Source: Paenibacillus sp. FSL R5-0623
GTDB taxonomy: Bacteria; Bacillota; Bacilli; Paenibacillales; Paenibacillaceae
DNA: 64,000 nucleotides
Assembly: GCF_037974265.1 (NCBI RefSeq)
Contig: NZ_CP150233.1
Coordinates: 1-64,000, forward strand
Direction of reading: 5' to 3'
Of the stretch, positions 44,249-53,628 are shown piece by piece. Numbering within the stretch: the stretch's first letter is position 1; every line of letters starts with the position of its first letter. Made by a program: the position numbers and the translations under genes. The notes beneath the pieces are model-generated. The model was given only the letters and a program-made list of their open reading frames with translations. It had not been told where the DNA came from and searched no databases.

Positions 44249-44303
44249 GGGGTTACGTTTTCCGGCTCAATGGAAAATGTAACCCCTGTCGGCGTGCCGT
44301 TTT
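44249..44303 (+). terminator. Compound inverted repeat and terminator after prs
   Basis: A 15-bp stem GGGGTTACGTTTTCC / GGAAAATGTAACCCC (44249-44286) with one mismatch, then a short hairpin CGGC-GT-GCCG followed by TTTTA (44290-44304). Confidence 0.65.
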
Positions 44304-44418
44304 ATTAAAAGTGAAACAAATGCTGGTCAGTCCATATAAGTTGAACTACTAATTTACACGATAACGGAGAGGGCAGAAAAGATCTGAAGAAGTGAAGTTA
44401 AAAGCTTTCTGAAAGAAA

Positions 44419-44450
44419 GCTGCTTCGGAAGCATATGCTTCCGAAGCAGC
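44419..44450 (-). terminator. 32-bp perfect palindrome, probable terminator of the minus-strand small gene
   Basis: The two 16-nt halves are exact reverse complements with no spacer. On the minus strand it is followed by TTTCTTT, and a second hairpin AGCTTTC-TGAAA-GAAAGCT adjoins it (44403-44421). It is placed 64 bp downstream of the minus-strand gene at 44514-44759. Confidence 0.6.
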
Positions 44451-44513
44451 GATCGGAAGATGTTTCTGCACGCGCAGTAATCCAGTGTAAACTGGTTCGT
44501 TCATCTTATATGG

Positions 44514-44759
44514 TTAATACCCTGGGCGGGAGATAAATCGGAAACGACGCCGATGAAAAAGCGTGTTGGCAATTTCGACGAATTGATTATCGAATCGTGT
44601 AATTAGACCAATCTCAATATGGGTGTCGCGGTCGTATACCTGTACAGGTACGTGATATTCGAGATGATAGATAAAATCGCTATGTTGAGTCAGTTGTCCA
44701 TTGTCTTCGCGCAAAACCCGCTCACCTTCCTGGGTCGATAAAATATTAACTGTGAACAC
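44514..44759 (-). CDS. Small hypothetical protein convergent to prs
   Basis: An 81-residue frame from a GTG start, rich in beta-like sequence (HLEYHVPVQVYDRDTHIEIG; TRFDNQFVEIANTLFHRRRF). No family is recognised. An AGGAAAG lies about 19 bp before the GTG on the minus strand, too far for a good ribosome binding site, so the start may be wrong. The downstream 32-bp palindrome suggests a real transcription unit. It sits where ctc would be in Bacillus but shows no resemblance to Ctc/L25. Confidence 0.5.
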   Translation of the reverse strand: MFTVNILSTQEGERVLREDNGQLTQHSDFIYHLEYHVPVQVYDRDTHIEIGLITRFDNQFVEIANTLFHRRRFRFISRPGY

Positions 44760-44853
44760 TACAGTAAATCGATCTTTACTTTCCTGATATTATATGAAAT
44801 ATAACATTCGAAGTCTATGCCTCACCTCAGGCTATTCCAAAGGAGGGAACAAG

Positions 44854-45414
44854 ATGAAGTGGATTGTCGGACTTGGAAATCCAGGCTCGAACTATGCCAA
44901 AACTCGTCATAATATCGGTTTTATGGCACTGGATCGGTTGGCTGATCGTCATAATATCTCCATTACGCAGAATAAATGTAAGGCGCTGATTGGAGAAGGC
45001 AATATTGGCGGTGTGAAAACCGTACTGATCAAACCAATGACCTATATGAACTTGTCTGGTGAATCGGTTCGAGCCTATATGGATTTTTATAAAGTTAGTC
45101 TTGAAGATCTGATTGTTGTGTACGACGACATGGATACAGAGATTGGCAAAGTCAGATTGCGTTACCAAGGTAGTGCAGGCGGACATAATGGAATCAAGTC
45201 CATTATTCAGCATACCGGTACACAGCAGTTTAACCGGGTACGCATGGGAATATCCCGGCCCGAACCAGGACATGCCATTGTTGATTATGTACTGTCAACA
45301 TTCATGAAGAAAGAAAAAGAAGCCCTGGATCAGACCATTGAGCAAACGTGTGATGCCTTGGAGCATAGCTTGACTCATACGTTCGAACAAACAATGGCGA
45401 AGTTTAACGGTTAA
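44854..45414 (+). CDS. pth: Peptidyl-tRNA hydrolase
   Basis: Recycles peptidyl-tRNA. The 186-residue product shows VGLGNPGSNYAKTRHNIGFM with the catalytic His20, KPMTYMNLSG, YDDMDTEIGKVRLR and GSAGGHNGIKSI. ATG 44854 has AAAGGAGG 7 bp upstream; the in-frame ATG at 44794 lacks one. It is followed by fin and mfd. Confidence 0.97.
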   Translation: MKWIVGLGNPGSNYAKTRHNIGFMALDRLADRHNISITQNKCKALIGEGNIGGVKTVLIKPMTYMNLSGESVRAYMDFYKVSLEDLIVVYDDMDTEIGKVRLRYQGSAGGHNGIKSIIQHTGTQQFNRVRMGISRPEPGHAIVDYVLSTFMKKEKEALDQTIEQTCDALEHSLTHTFEQTMAKFNG

Positions 45415-45513
45415 TTTTGTAAGACATACTTGGTAAAATGATCATAAAAGACGGGTTCGATTCAGCCATACTGGGCATACTGGATGTATAAACCATGTTC
45501 AGGAGGCATAAAC

Positions 45514-45744
45514 ATGTCAGTGAATTACGTATGTAGGCATTGCCGCACCTTTATTGGACGAATCGATTCTGCCCAGATAACAGAAGTAGAGCTCGGCTTT
45601 CATTTCTTGACCCCCGACGAGCGGAGGGATATAATAGCGTATAATTCCGGTGGTGACATTACCGTTCGGATTACATGTGATTACTGTAAGGAAGCCCTGG
45701 AGCACAATCCGGAGCTTAGCCTGCTCGCGAGTCCGCTTCAGTAG
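45514..45744 (+). CDS. fin: Anti-sigma-F factor Fin (YabK)
   Basis: A 76-residue protein with two CxxC pairs, CRHC and CDYC, and the Fin blocks LGFHFLTPDERRDIIAYNSG and CKEALEHNPEL. Fin shuts off sigma-F activity during the switch to sigma-G in the forespore. ATG 45514 has AGGAGG 7 bp upstream. In Bacillus too it lies between pth and mfd. Confidence 0.93.
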   Translation: MSVNYVCRHCRTFIGRIDSAQITEVELGFHFLTPDERRDIIAYNSGGDITVRITCDYCKEALEHNPELSLLASPLQ

Positions 45745-45777
45745 ACATCGTTTGTAACAGGATCGAATGACAGTTGA

Positions 45778-45808
45778 GGGTGGTTGCGTAATAACGCTCC
45801 ACCTTTTA
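45778..45808 (+). terminator. Terminator after fin
   Basis: GGTGG TT GCGT, AATA loop, ACGC T CCACC, T4. It has a small internal bulge. Confidence 0.75.
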
Positions 45809-46017
45809 TAGCCTTGGCAGCCTGCTGAGGCTTCTTTTCAGTTGGCATGAAAGCCATCGCTATCTCGAAATCAGGCTCAGCCGCATCAACAGATGTGGCA
45901 ATGTTGCGAGTAATCCGATATGATGAAACAGGACAAAAAGGAATTTGTATCCATTTTAATAGTGATGCTACGCGTATGCGTGAGATAATCAAGTAAGTTA
46001 TAAGAGAGGTGCCCCTT

Positions 46018-49000
46018 TTGTTACAAGCACTTATACAGGCTTTTTCCAAAGATCCGGACTTCGGGTCCATTACAGCCGGAATCAAGTCCGGCATGAAGGA
46101 ACAATTGGTTTCGGGTCTATCCGGCTCGGCGCGTCAGATTATGCTGGCTGCTCTGCATCAGGAAATGAACCGACCATTGCTCGTAGTAACACATAATATG
46201 TTTTCAGCTCAAAAAATTGCAGAAGATTTACAGGAAGCGCTTTCACCTGATCAGGTGTTGATCTATCCTGCCAACGAACTTGTCGCTGCTGAAGCTGCTG
46301 TTTCCAGCCCGGAAACATTGGGTCAGCGCATTGATGTGTTGGTCCGCTGCGCCCAGGGATTCAGGGGCGTTGTTGTTATTCCTTTTTCCGGGGTAAGACG
46401 TTATGTTCCGCTTCCGGAAGTGATGGCCAATGCTCGAATTTTGATTAAACAAGGCAACACACTTCAACTGGACTCCTTCCTGCTGGAGATGGTAGAGCTC
46501 GGATATGAGCGTGTGGAACGCGTGGAATCTCGTGGTGAGATGAGTGTACGTGGAGGTATCATCGACTTCTATCCGGTTACTTCATCGATCGCATATCGGG
46601 TGGAGTTATTTGATGATGAGATCGACTCCATTCGGACATTTGATCCAGCAGATCAACGTTCGATTGAACGGATTGAAGAAATTACAGTTCTGCCATGCAA
46701 GGAATTAATTGCAGATCGTGAACGTATGGAAAAGGCTGCCGATGCGGCTGCTCTTTTGCTGGAGCAACAGCTGGAGAAAATGACGGACCGGCAGGCGAAG
46801 CTACGTCTTCGTGAAGAAATTCACCGGGAGATCGAGCTTTTGCGGGAACACGTGTATTTCTCCGAAATGTATAAATATATTTCTCCGCTCTATCCGGAGA
46901 ATAAAACGATCTACGACTATATGCCGGAAGATACCCTGCTGGTTCTTGATGAGCCTGCCAGACTATCGGAGACATCGAAACAACTGGACCGTGATGAATC
47001 GGAGTGGAACCTGCATTTGATGCAAAACGGAAAAACACTTCCGGATCTTCCATTATCCGCTGACGGTGATGAACTCTTGTATGAGCGTCCATTCCAGACG
47101 CTGTTTATGTCGATCTTTTTGCGCCAAGTTCCACACACCCAACCACAGAACATTCTGAACTTCATCAGTCGTGGCATGCAGGATTTCCATGGACAGATGA
47201 ACGTACTTAAGGCAGAGATGGAGCGCTGGCAGAAGGCTGGAGTCCAAGTGCTCATGCTGGCGAACGGTGATGAACGACTCGAGCGGATGCGCCGGGTACT
47301 AATGGACTATGATATTCCAGAGCCAGAGATGATGATCGGTAATTTGCAAACGGGATTTGAAATGCCGTCCATTCATTTGGCTGTTGTGACCGAGGGCGAG
47401 ATGTTCTCGCAAAAACAGCGTAAAGTACGCAAACCGATTCGGAATGTAGATAATGCTGAACGGATCAAATCCTATAGCGAGCTAAAAGTTGGCGATTATG
47501 TCGTTCATCAGAACCACGGAATTGGTAAGTACCTGGGGATCGGTACCCTCGAGGTTGGTGGTATTCATAAGGACTACATGCATATTCTCTATGCGGGTGG
47601 AGACAAACTGTCTGTACCTATTGAGCAGATCGATCTGATTCAGAAATATGTTGGTTCCGAAGAGAAAGAACCGAAAATATACAAGCTGGGCGGCAATGAA
47701 TGGACACGGGTTAAAAATAAAGTCCGCACATCCGTACAGGATATTGCTGATGATCTGATTAAGCTGTATGCAGAGCGTCAGACCTCCAAAGGATTTGGAT
47801 TCGACAAGGATTCCGCGGAGCAGCAGGAGTTTGAGGACATGTTCCCTTATGATGAGACGCGTGATCAGGTGCGTGCGATTGAAGAAATCAAGAAGGACAT
47901 GGAACAAAACCGTCCAATGGATCGTTTATTGTGTGGGGATGTTGGTTACGGCAAAACCGAGGTCGCTATTCGAGCTGCATTTAAAGCAGCGATTGAAGGT
48001 AAACAAGTGGCTGTACTTGTTCCAACAACCATTTTGGCACAGCAGCATTTTGAGACATTCCGTGAGCGCTTCTCCGGTTATCCGTTCAACATTCATGTGC
48101 TTAGCCGGTTCCGCTCCCGTAAAGAGCAGAATGAAACAGCCAAAGGCATCAAGGCAGGTACAGTGGATATTGTCATCGGGACGCATCGATTGCTGTCGCA
48201 GGATCTGGTGTTCAAGGATCTGGGACTACTCATTGTTGATGAGGAACAGCGCTTCGGAGTAACTCATAAGGAAAAACTGAAGAAGCTGAAAACCAATGTG
48301 GACGTGCTGACGCTGACGGCAACGCCGATTCCGCGTACACTTCATATGTCCATGCTGGGTGTGCGTGATCTGTCCGTTATCGAGACTCCGCCAGAGAATC
48401 GGTTCCCGGTACAGACCTATGTGGTTGAACACAGCCAGGCGCTTGTCCGCGAAGCGATTGAGCGTGAACTTGCCCGTGGAGGGCAAGTGTATTACCTCTA
48501 CAACCGTGTTCAGGGAATCCAGGAGATGGCTGCTGAAATTTCTGAACTTGTGCCTGAGGCCAAAGTTGGTGTGGGACATGGTCAGATGTCGGAAACAGAG
48601 CTGGAGAAAACGATTCTCGACTTCCTGGATGGTGAATATGACGTGCTTGTGAGCACAAGTATCATCGAGACCGGGGTAGATATTCCAAACGTAAATACAC
48701 TGATCGTACATGATGCGGATAAAATGGGACTCTCCCAGCTGTATCAGCTGCGCGGACGTGTGGGTCGTTCCAATCGTATTGCGTATGCCTATTTTACGTA
48801 CCAACGGGATAAAGTTCTTACTGAAGTTGCTGAGAAACGTCTGCAATCAATCAAAGAATTCACCGAACTGGGTTCAGGATTCAAAATCGCCATGCGTGAC
48901 TTGTCGATTCGTGGTGCGGGAAATCTGCTAGGAGCGGAGCAGCATGGTTTCATCGCTTCCGTCGGGTTTGATCTGTATTCCCAGATGCTCGCAGAGGAGA

Positions 49001-49545
49001 TCAACAAACGCAAAGTTACGATGCTTGGCGAAGAGCCGGTACCTTCAGACCAGTGGAACACAACGCTGGATCTCAGTATCGATGCCTACTTGCCGTCCGA
49101 TTATATCTACGACAGTATTCAGAAGATTGAGATCTACAAAAAAGTGGCGGTCATTGCATCCTTCGACGATGCGATGGAGTTGGAAGACGAATTGGTTGAC
49201 CGATTCGGTGATCTTCCGGAGGCCGTTATCAACCTGCTGGCTGTTGCACGGATGAAAGTATACGGCAAGATCTACGGTATTGAGTCGATTTCCCAACGTG
49301 GTGAGGACATTACCGTGAAGTTCTATGAAGGGCGTGAACATGCCTTTGAACTCTCGAAAATCGCGCACATTGGAAATCAGTTCGAAAGACGTGTACAATT
49401 TGAACAAGGACCCCATATGCTGATTCACGCTAAAGGCAAGGGGCTTGGGGATAAGCAACTGATGGAGCTGGTAGAGAAAATTCTGGAGTCCATGAAAACT
49501 GCTTTTAAATCAAAGGGGGAACTAAAGGATGTTACCAAAGTATAA
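46018..49545 (+). CDS. mfd: Transcription-repair coupling factor Mfd
   Basis: Removes stalled RNA polymerase and recruits UvrA. The 1,175-residue product has an N-terminal UvrB-like module, the RNA-polymerase-interacting domain (ELKVGDYVVHQNHGIGKYLG), a RecG-like translocase with Walker A CGDVGYGKTEVAIRAAF and DEEQRFG, and a C-terminal UvrA-binding region. I chose TTG 46018 (MLQALIQAFS) over GTG 46009, since GAGAGGTG lies 6 bp upstream. prsA begins inside its last codons. Confidence 0.96.
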   Translation: MLQALIQAFSKDPDFGSITAGIKSGMKEQLVSGLSGSARQIMLAALHQEMNRPLLVVTHNMFSAQKIAEDLQEALSPDQVLIYPANELVAAEAAVSSPETLGQRIDVLVRCAQGFRGVVVIPFSGVRRYVPLPEVMANARILIKQGNTLQLDSFLLEMVELGYERVERVESRGEMSVRGGIIDFYPVTSSIAYRVELFDDEIDSIRTFDPADQRSIERIEEITVLPCKELIADRERMEKAADAAALLLEQQLEKMTDRQAKLRLREEIHREIELLREHVYFSEMYKYISPLYPENKTIYDYMPEDTLLVLDEPARLSETSKQLDRDESEWNLHLMQNGKTLPDLPLSADGDELLYERPFQTLFMSIFLRQVPHTQPQNILNFISRGMQDFHGQMNVLKAEMERWQKAGVQVLMLANGDERLERMRRVLMDYDIPEPEMMIGNLQTGFEMPSIHLAVVTEGEMFSQKQRKVRKPIRNVDNAERIKSYSELKVGDYVVHQNHGIGKYLGIGTLEVGGIHKDYMHILYAGGDKLSVPIEQIDLIQKYVGSEEKEPKIYKLGGNEWTRVKNKVRTSVQDIADDLIKLYAERQTSKGFGFDKDSAEQQEFEDMFPYDETRDQVRAIEEIKKDMEQNRPMDRLLCGDVGYGKTEVAIRAAFKAAIEGKQVAVLVPTTILAQQHFETFRERFSGYPFNIHVLSRFRSRKEQNETAKGIKAGTVDIVIGTHRLLSQDLVFKDLGLLIVDEEQRFGVTHKEKLKKLKTNVDVLTLTATPIPRTLHMSMLGVRDLSVIETPPENRFPVQTYVVEHSQALVREAIERELARGGQVYYLYNRVQGIQEMAAEISELVPEAKVGVGHGQMSETELEKTILDFLDGEYDVLVSTSIIETGVDIPNVNTLIVHDADKMGLSQLYQLRGRVGRSNRIAYAYFTYQRDKVLTEVAEKRLQSIKEFTELGSGFKIAMRDLSIRGAGNLLGAEQHGFIASVGFDLYSQMLAEEINKRKVTMLGEEPVPSDQWNTTLDLSIDAYLPSDYIYDSIQKIEIYKKVAVIASFDDAMELEDELVDRFGDLPEAVINLLAVARMKVYGKIYGIESISQRGEDITVKFYEGREHAFELSKIAHIGNQFERRVQFEQGPHMLIHAKGKGLGDKQLMELVEKILESMKTAFKSKGELKDVTKV

Positions 49546-50689
49546 AAAAGTAGGAAAAGTACTGTCTGTGAGTATGGTCGCAGTACTATCCTTATCACTG
49601 CTTGCTGCATGTGGCAAGAAGGAAGAAGCAAAAGCACCTGAATCGACGGATACAAGTGCTGTAGTCGCTACGTATGATGGTGGTACCATTACAGCCAATG
49701 AATTCGACATGGAGCAACGTGTCATGAAATTCCTCTATCCGGAGTATGCACAAATGATGGATATGGACGATTTCAAAGAGTATCTGGTGAAACAGGAAGT
49801 TGCTTATGAATATCTGAGTGGCAAAGCAAGTGAAGAAGCCAAAACAGCAGGTACCAAAACAGCAACCGAGCAATTTGATAAAATGAAAGCTTCTGTTCAG
49901 GCAGATCAATGGACTGAGATGCTGAAAGCTCAGAACCTGACTGACCAGAACATTAAAGATTATATGACTCGCATCATGACGGTAATCAAAGACAAAGAAA
50001 CAGGCGTTACGGAAGATGCCATCAAGGCTGAGTTTGAGAAAAACAAAGATCAGTTCACTACGGCTTCCGTCCGTCACGTGCTGATTAACTTCACAGATCC
50101 AAAAACACAAAAAGAGCGTAAAAAAGAAGATGCACTTAAAATTGCAAAAGAAGTAAAAACCAAGTTGGATGGCGGAGCTGATTTTGCTGAAATTGCAAAA
50201 AAATATTCCGAAGATCCAGGTTCTGCTGAAAAGGGTGGACTGTATGAAAATACACCTGTAGGCAGCTGGGTAGAGGCATTTAAGGAAGCTGCAAAAACAT
50301 TGCCACTGAACAAAATCAGTGATCCAGTAGAGACCGAGTACGGTTACCACGTCATGAAAGTGGAAGCTCGTACAGAAGCTGACTTTGCCAAATTGACGGC
50401 TGAACAAAAAGAAAGTCTGAAGAGCCAATTGGCTGCAGCCGAAATCGATACGTTCATGCAAAATGAATTGGACAAAATCGTAAAAGAAGTTAAACTGCCA
50501 AAAACAGAAAAAGCTGAAGAAGGTAAGACTGAAGGCACAACTGAAGGCACTACGGGTACAGGAACTGAAGGAGAGAAAACAACCGAACCAAAAACGGATG
50601 ACTCCACAGGTACGGATACCAAGACTGACCAAGGTACGACTGGAACAGACAAAGATGCAACTACAGATGAAGGTACAAGCAGCAAGTAA
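49529..50689 (+). CDS. prsA: PrsA-like foldase lipoprotein (peptidyl-prolyl isomerase)
   Basis: A 386-residue extracytoplasmic chaperone. The signal peptide ends in the lipobox LAAC with Cys28. A SurA-like N-terminal region is followed by a parvulin PPIase domain (SVRHVLINF; AEIAKKYSEDPGSAEKGGLY; YGYHVMKVEA). The last 60 residues are a Thr/Glu/Lys/Asp-rich low-complexity tail. ATG 49529 overlaps the mfd stop by 17 bp and has AGGGGGAAC upstream; the two are probably co-translated. This gene is not between mfd and spoVT in Bacillus. Confidence 0.93.
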   Translation: MLPKYKKVGKVLSVSMVAVLSLSLLAACGKKEEAKAPESTDTSAVVATYDGGTITANEFDMEQRVMKFLYPEYAQMMDMDDFKEYLVKQEVAYEYLSGKASEEAKTAGTKTATEQFDKMKASVQADQWTEMLKAQNLTDQNIKDYMTRIMTVIKDKETGVTEDAIKAEFEKNKDQFTTASVRHVLINFTDPKTQKERKKEDALKIAKEVKTKLDGGADFAEIAKKYSEDPGSAEKGGLYENTPVGSWVEAFKEAAKTLPLNKISDPVETEYGYHVMKVEARTEADFAKLTAEQKESLKSQLAAAEIDTFMQNELDKIVKEVKLPKTEKAEEGKTEGTTEGTTGTGTEGEKTTEPKTDDSTGTDTKTDQGTTGTDKDATTDEGTSSK

Positions 50690-50778
50690 GCTGGTAAAAT
50701 TGCTGTGTTAGCATACGTTCAGGGGTTAAATTTGCCCGAATGAATGCCTTGTATGACGTAAATATGGACAACCATACA

Positions 50779-50824
50779 GAGAAGCAAGGGGAGGACTTAG
50801 GACCTCCTTCTTGCTTCTTCTTTT
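50779..50824 (+). terminator. Terminator after the foldase gene
   Basis: AGAAGCAAGGGGAGG, 8-nt loop, CCTCCTTCTTGCTTCT, then CTTTTATA. Confidence 0.9.
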
Positions 50825-51020
50825 ATATATTCAAGTCGTATGGGTACATGGTTGCCTTCTTCGAAAGTTACACAACTATATTCTCCGAAGCATGTATAAG
50901 GAAATGGGAACAGATGAATACTATGGTCAAGATATCACACTAAACGTTCTGGGACTTTCCTCTACCCATTAAGGAACAGTAGTTGAAAAATCTTCTCGAG
51001 AAAGTGGGGCAACATGTGAA
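50825..51020 (+). other. Spacer upstream of spoVT
   Basis: It contains the start of the spoVT leader. A sequence GAATA...CACACTA at about 50926-50947 resembles sigma-G elements but with a 15-bp spacer instead of 17-18, so it is not called as a promoter. A short open frame (50740-50943) overlaps the terminator and is not supported. Confidence 0.45.
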
Positions 51021-51563
51021 ATGAAAGCTACTGGTATTGTCCGCCGTATAGATGACCTTGGTCGTGTGGTCATTCCAAAAGAAATCCGCCGTACGTTACG
51101 TATTCGTGAAGGTGATCCACTGGAAATTTTCGTGGATCGTGATGGAGAAGTTATCCTTAAAAAATATTCGCCAATTGGCGAACTTGGTGATTTTGCCAAA
51201 GAATATGCAGAATCCCTGTATGAAAGTACAGGACATGTAACAATGATTTCTGACCGGGATACTATTATCACGGTGGCAGGCGGCTCCAAGAAAGAATATT
51301 TGGACAAGCAGGTGGGTCAACTGTTGGAAGGTTGTATGGAAAATAGAAAGACCATTTTGGAAACAAACAATGGTTCTTATGAGCTTAGCAAAGATCATGA
51401 CGAGACGTTATCCTCTTTTGTTATTGCGCCGATTATTTCAGGTGGTGACCCCATCGGAACGGTTATTCTGTTCAATAAGGACGAATCAGTTAAGATGTCT
51501 CAAATGGAAGTGAAGATGTCTGAGACGGCTGCTGGTTTCCTTGGCAAGCAAATGGAACAATAG
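51021..51563 (+). CDS. spoVT: Stage V sporulation regulator SpoVT
   Basis: A 180-residue forespore transcription regulator. The N-terminal AbrB-like DNA-binding domain (KATGIVRRIDDLGRVVIPKE) is followed by a GAF domain (residues about 55-180). It tunes sigma-G genes. ATG 51021 has AGTGGGG about 12 bp upstream, a weak site. It is followed by its own terminator. AbrB itself is encoded 20 kb away in the window. Confidence 0.96.
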   Translation: MKATGIVRRIDDLGRVVIPKEIRRTLRIREGDPLEIFVDRDGEVILKKYSPIGELGDFAKEYAESLYESTGHVTMISDRDTIITVAGGSKKEYLDKQVGQLLEGCMENRKTILETNNGSYELSKDHDETLSSFVIAPIISGGDPIGTVILFNKDESVKMSQMEVKMSETAAGFLGKQMEQ

Positions 51564-51573
51564 ACCGCAGACC

Positions 51574-51612
51574 AACTCCTGGTGCCCTGTCTTGGGCATA
51601 CGGGAGTTTTTG
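51574..51612 (+). terminator. Terminator after spoVT
   Basis: ACTCCTG..TGCCC / GGGCA..CGGGAGT with T5; an inner and outer stem form one hairpin. Confidence 0.84.
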
Positions 51613-51730
51613 CATTTTAAAGGGTCAAAGAAGTAGATCCGGATGATTGTGATGGGGAAGGGTTAGTCTGTGTGCCTCCAGGCAGGTATAATAGCAAGGT
51701 ATGCTTAAAAGGATTACGCAGGAGGGACTT

Positions 51731-53479
51731 ATGAAACAGCCGTCTACAGGCTCAAGGCTGCTACAGGGTGCATTTATACTTGGGTTTGCTGCCATTATCT
51801 CTAAAATTATTGGTGCTTTTCAGAAGATTCCGCTGCAGAATCTGGGGGGAGACGGTGTATTTGGCATCTACAATACGGTATATCCGTTATATATGCTCAT
51901 TATCACGCTTGCTGCTGCAGGACTGCCGCTGGCCGTATCCAAATTCGTAGCAGAACAGAACGCACTCGGAAGACCAGACGAGAGCAGAAGAATTATTCGA
52001 TTATCTTCCCTTCTGCTCGGGGGAATTGGAATTATAATGGCGCTCTTGATGTATGCAGGTGCGCCATTGATCGCTGACATGATTGGCAACCGTCATGTGG
52101 TTCCATCGATTCGTGCAGCTTCATGGGCTTTGTTGTTCGTACCGGTGATGACAGGGCTGCGTGGATATTTTCAGGGATTACAGCAGATGGTGCCAACAGC
52201 GGTATCACAAGTGGTGGAGCAGACGATACGTGTTACCGTCATGATTGTTCTGCTTCTGTGGCTGATGAGACGGGACGCTTCGCTTGAGACTATTGCTGCT
52301 GGTGCCATGATGGGCTCCGTTGCTGGTGGAATGGTTGGGCTGTTAACCATGTTAGGGTACATGGTCCATCATCGGCGGAAAGGCAGGGAAGCAGTCAACG
52401 GGCAATTGAATTCGGAATGGAGCAGTAACAGTGGAGAGGTTGGATCAGATCGTCATGAGCGTCAGGAGAATACACCGGTTACGCCGCTGAAGAAAACGGT
52501 GAGTGCTATTAACCCGGCTCTGGCAGAAAGATCACGATCCAATGGTGAGTGGATCAAGACGCTACTCATGTATGCCATTCCCGTCTGTCTCGGGTCACTG
52601 GCCGTCCCACTGATGAATCTGGTGGATACCTTCACCGTGCCCCGATTGCTACGGGGAGAAGGACTGGATGAGCTTCAGTCGATGGTATCCTTCGGTATCT
52701 ATAACCGTGGATTGCCGCTGGTTCAACTGGTGACGATGCTGGCCACGTCACTGTCTGTGCTGTTTATTCCGGCAATGGCGGAAGCCCGGTTAAAGGGCGG
52801 GCCAGAAGCCGTCCGGCAGCAAGCAGGCCTTGCGCTGCGCTGGTTCTGGTTGATCGGCCTGGCAGCATCCGCGGGTCTCGCGGTGCTGGCGGAGCCGATT
52901 AACCGCATGCTGTACGGAGATGCCGCAGGCACCGAAGCACTGCGGTATATGGCGCTGACGGCTGCGGGCAGCACCGTCAGCATTATTGCGGCGGCGCTGC
53001 TACAAGGCCTCGGCGCCGTACGCGCACCCGCGTTCAGCATGCTGGCCGCCGCAGGCGTCAAGGCGCTGCTGAACGTTATGCTTGTGCCGGCGCTGGGCAT
53101 CAGCGGCGCGGCTCTGGCAGGCGCAGTCGCCTACATGCTGGCGGCTGGCCTGAATGTGGCGCTGCTGGCGCGACTTGTCGCCCTGCGCCCTGCCCCTGGC
53201 GCCGTCCTGGCGAAGCCGGCGCTGGTGATCGCCGCCATGAGTCTGGCGGCGGTAGGCATGGCCTGGGCCGCCGAAGCGGTACTCGGCGGCATGGGTATCG
53301 CGGCCGACCGCAGGCTGGCCGCGATGGGCGTGAGCCTGCTGGGCATTGCCGCAGGCTCGGCCGTGTTCTTGCTGGCGGCGGCCCGGACAGGGCTATTGAC
53401 CGCCGAGGAGCTGGCGGCTGTGCCCAAGTTGGGGCCTCGCCTTGCCAAGCTGCTGCGCAGACTGCGTGTGCTGCGCTAG
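51731..53479 (+). CDS. yabM: MOP-superfamily lipid/polysaccharide flippase (YabM, SpoVB-like)
   Basis: A 582-residue polytopic membrane protein with 12-14 predicted helices, of the MurJ/SpoVB/MATE-like group. Its N-terminus (GFAAIISKIIGAFQKIPLQN) is typical. Relatives flip lipid-linked precursors. A hydrophilic loop at about 215-270 (RRKGREAVNGQLNSEWSSN) is larger than usual. The last third (about 52790-53480) is 65-70% GC, well above its surroundings. ATG 51731 follows AGGAGGG. Confidence 0.88.
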   Translation: MKQPSTGSRLLQGAFILGFAAIISKIIGAFQKIPLQNLGGDGVFGIYNTVYPLYMLIITLAAAGLPLAVSKFVAEQNALGRPDESRRIIRLSSLLLGGIGIIMALLMYAGAPLIADMIGNRHVVPSIRAASWALLFVPVMTGLRGYFQGLQQMVPTAVSQVVEQTIRVTVMIVLLLWLMRRDASLETIAAGAMMGSVAGGMVGLLTMLGYMVHHRRKGREAVNGQLNSEWSSNSGEVGSDRHERQENTPVTPLKKTVSAINPALAERSRSNGEWIKTLLMYAIPVCLGSLAVPLMNLVDTFTVPRLLRGEGLDELQSMVSFGIYNRGLPLVQLVTMLATSLSVLFIPAMAEARLKGGPEAVRQQAGLALRWFWLIGLAASAGLAVLAEPINRMLYGDAAGTEALRYMALTAAGSTVSIIAAALLQGLGAVRAPAFSMLAAAGVKALLNVMLVPALGISGAALAGAVAYMLAAGLNVALLARLVALRPAPGAVLAKPALVIAAMSLAAVGMAWAAEAVLGGMGIAADRRLAAMGVSLLGIAAGSAVFLLAAARTGLLTAEELAAVPKLGPRLAKLLRRLRVLR

Positions 53480-53628
53480 CTCCATGCTCACGTTGCTTCT
53501 GCACCCAGCACAGCTAATATGCAATTATAGGATATCGAATGATTCTGGTATAATACGTGTAATTAGTCCTGTTCAGGCATGATGAATCAGTGAGCCTAGA
53601 CAGGATAGTCCGGATGGAGGTTTACGTA

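Noticed and set aside
45738..46094. 118-codon minus-strand frame antisense to the fin-mfd junction
   Set aside because: It overlaps the mfd start and the fin terminator on the opposite strand; no ribosome binding site is evident.
49595..50632. 345-codon minus-strand frame opposite prsA
   Set aside because: It is a mirror frame caused by the biased codon use of prsA, with a Cys/Phe-rich implausible translation.
50926..50947. Possible sigma-G promoter before spoVT (GAATA...CACACTA)
   Set aside because: The spacer is only 15 bp and the -10 element has a mismatch; it was not strong enough to call.
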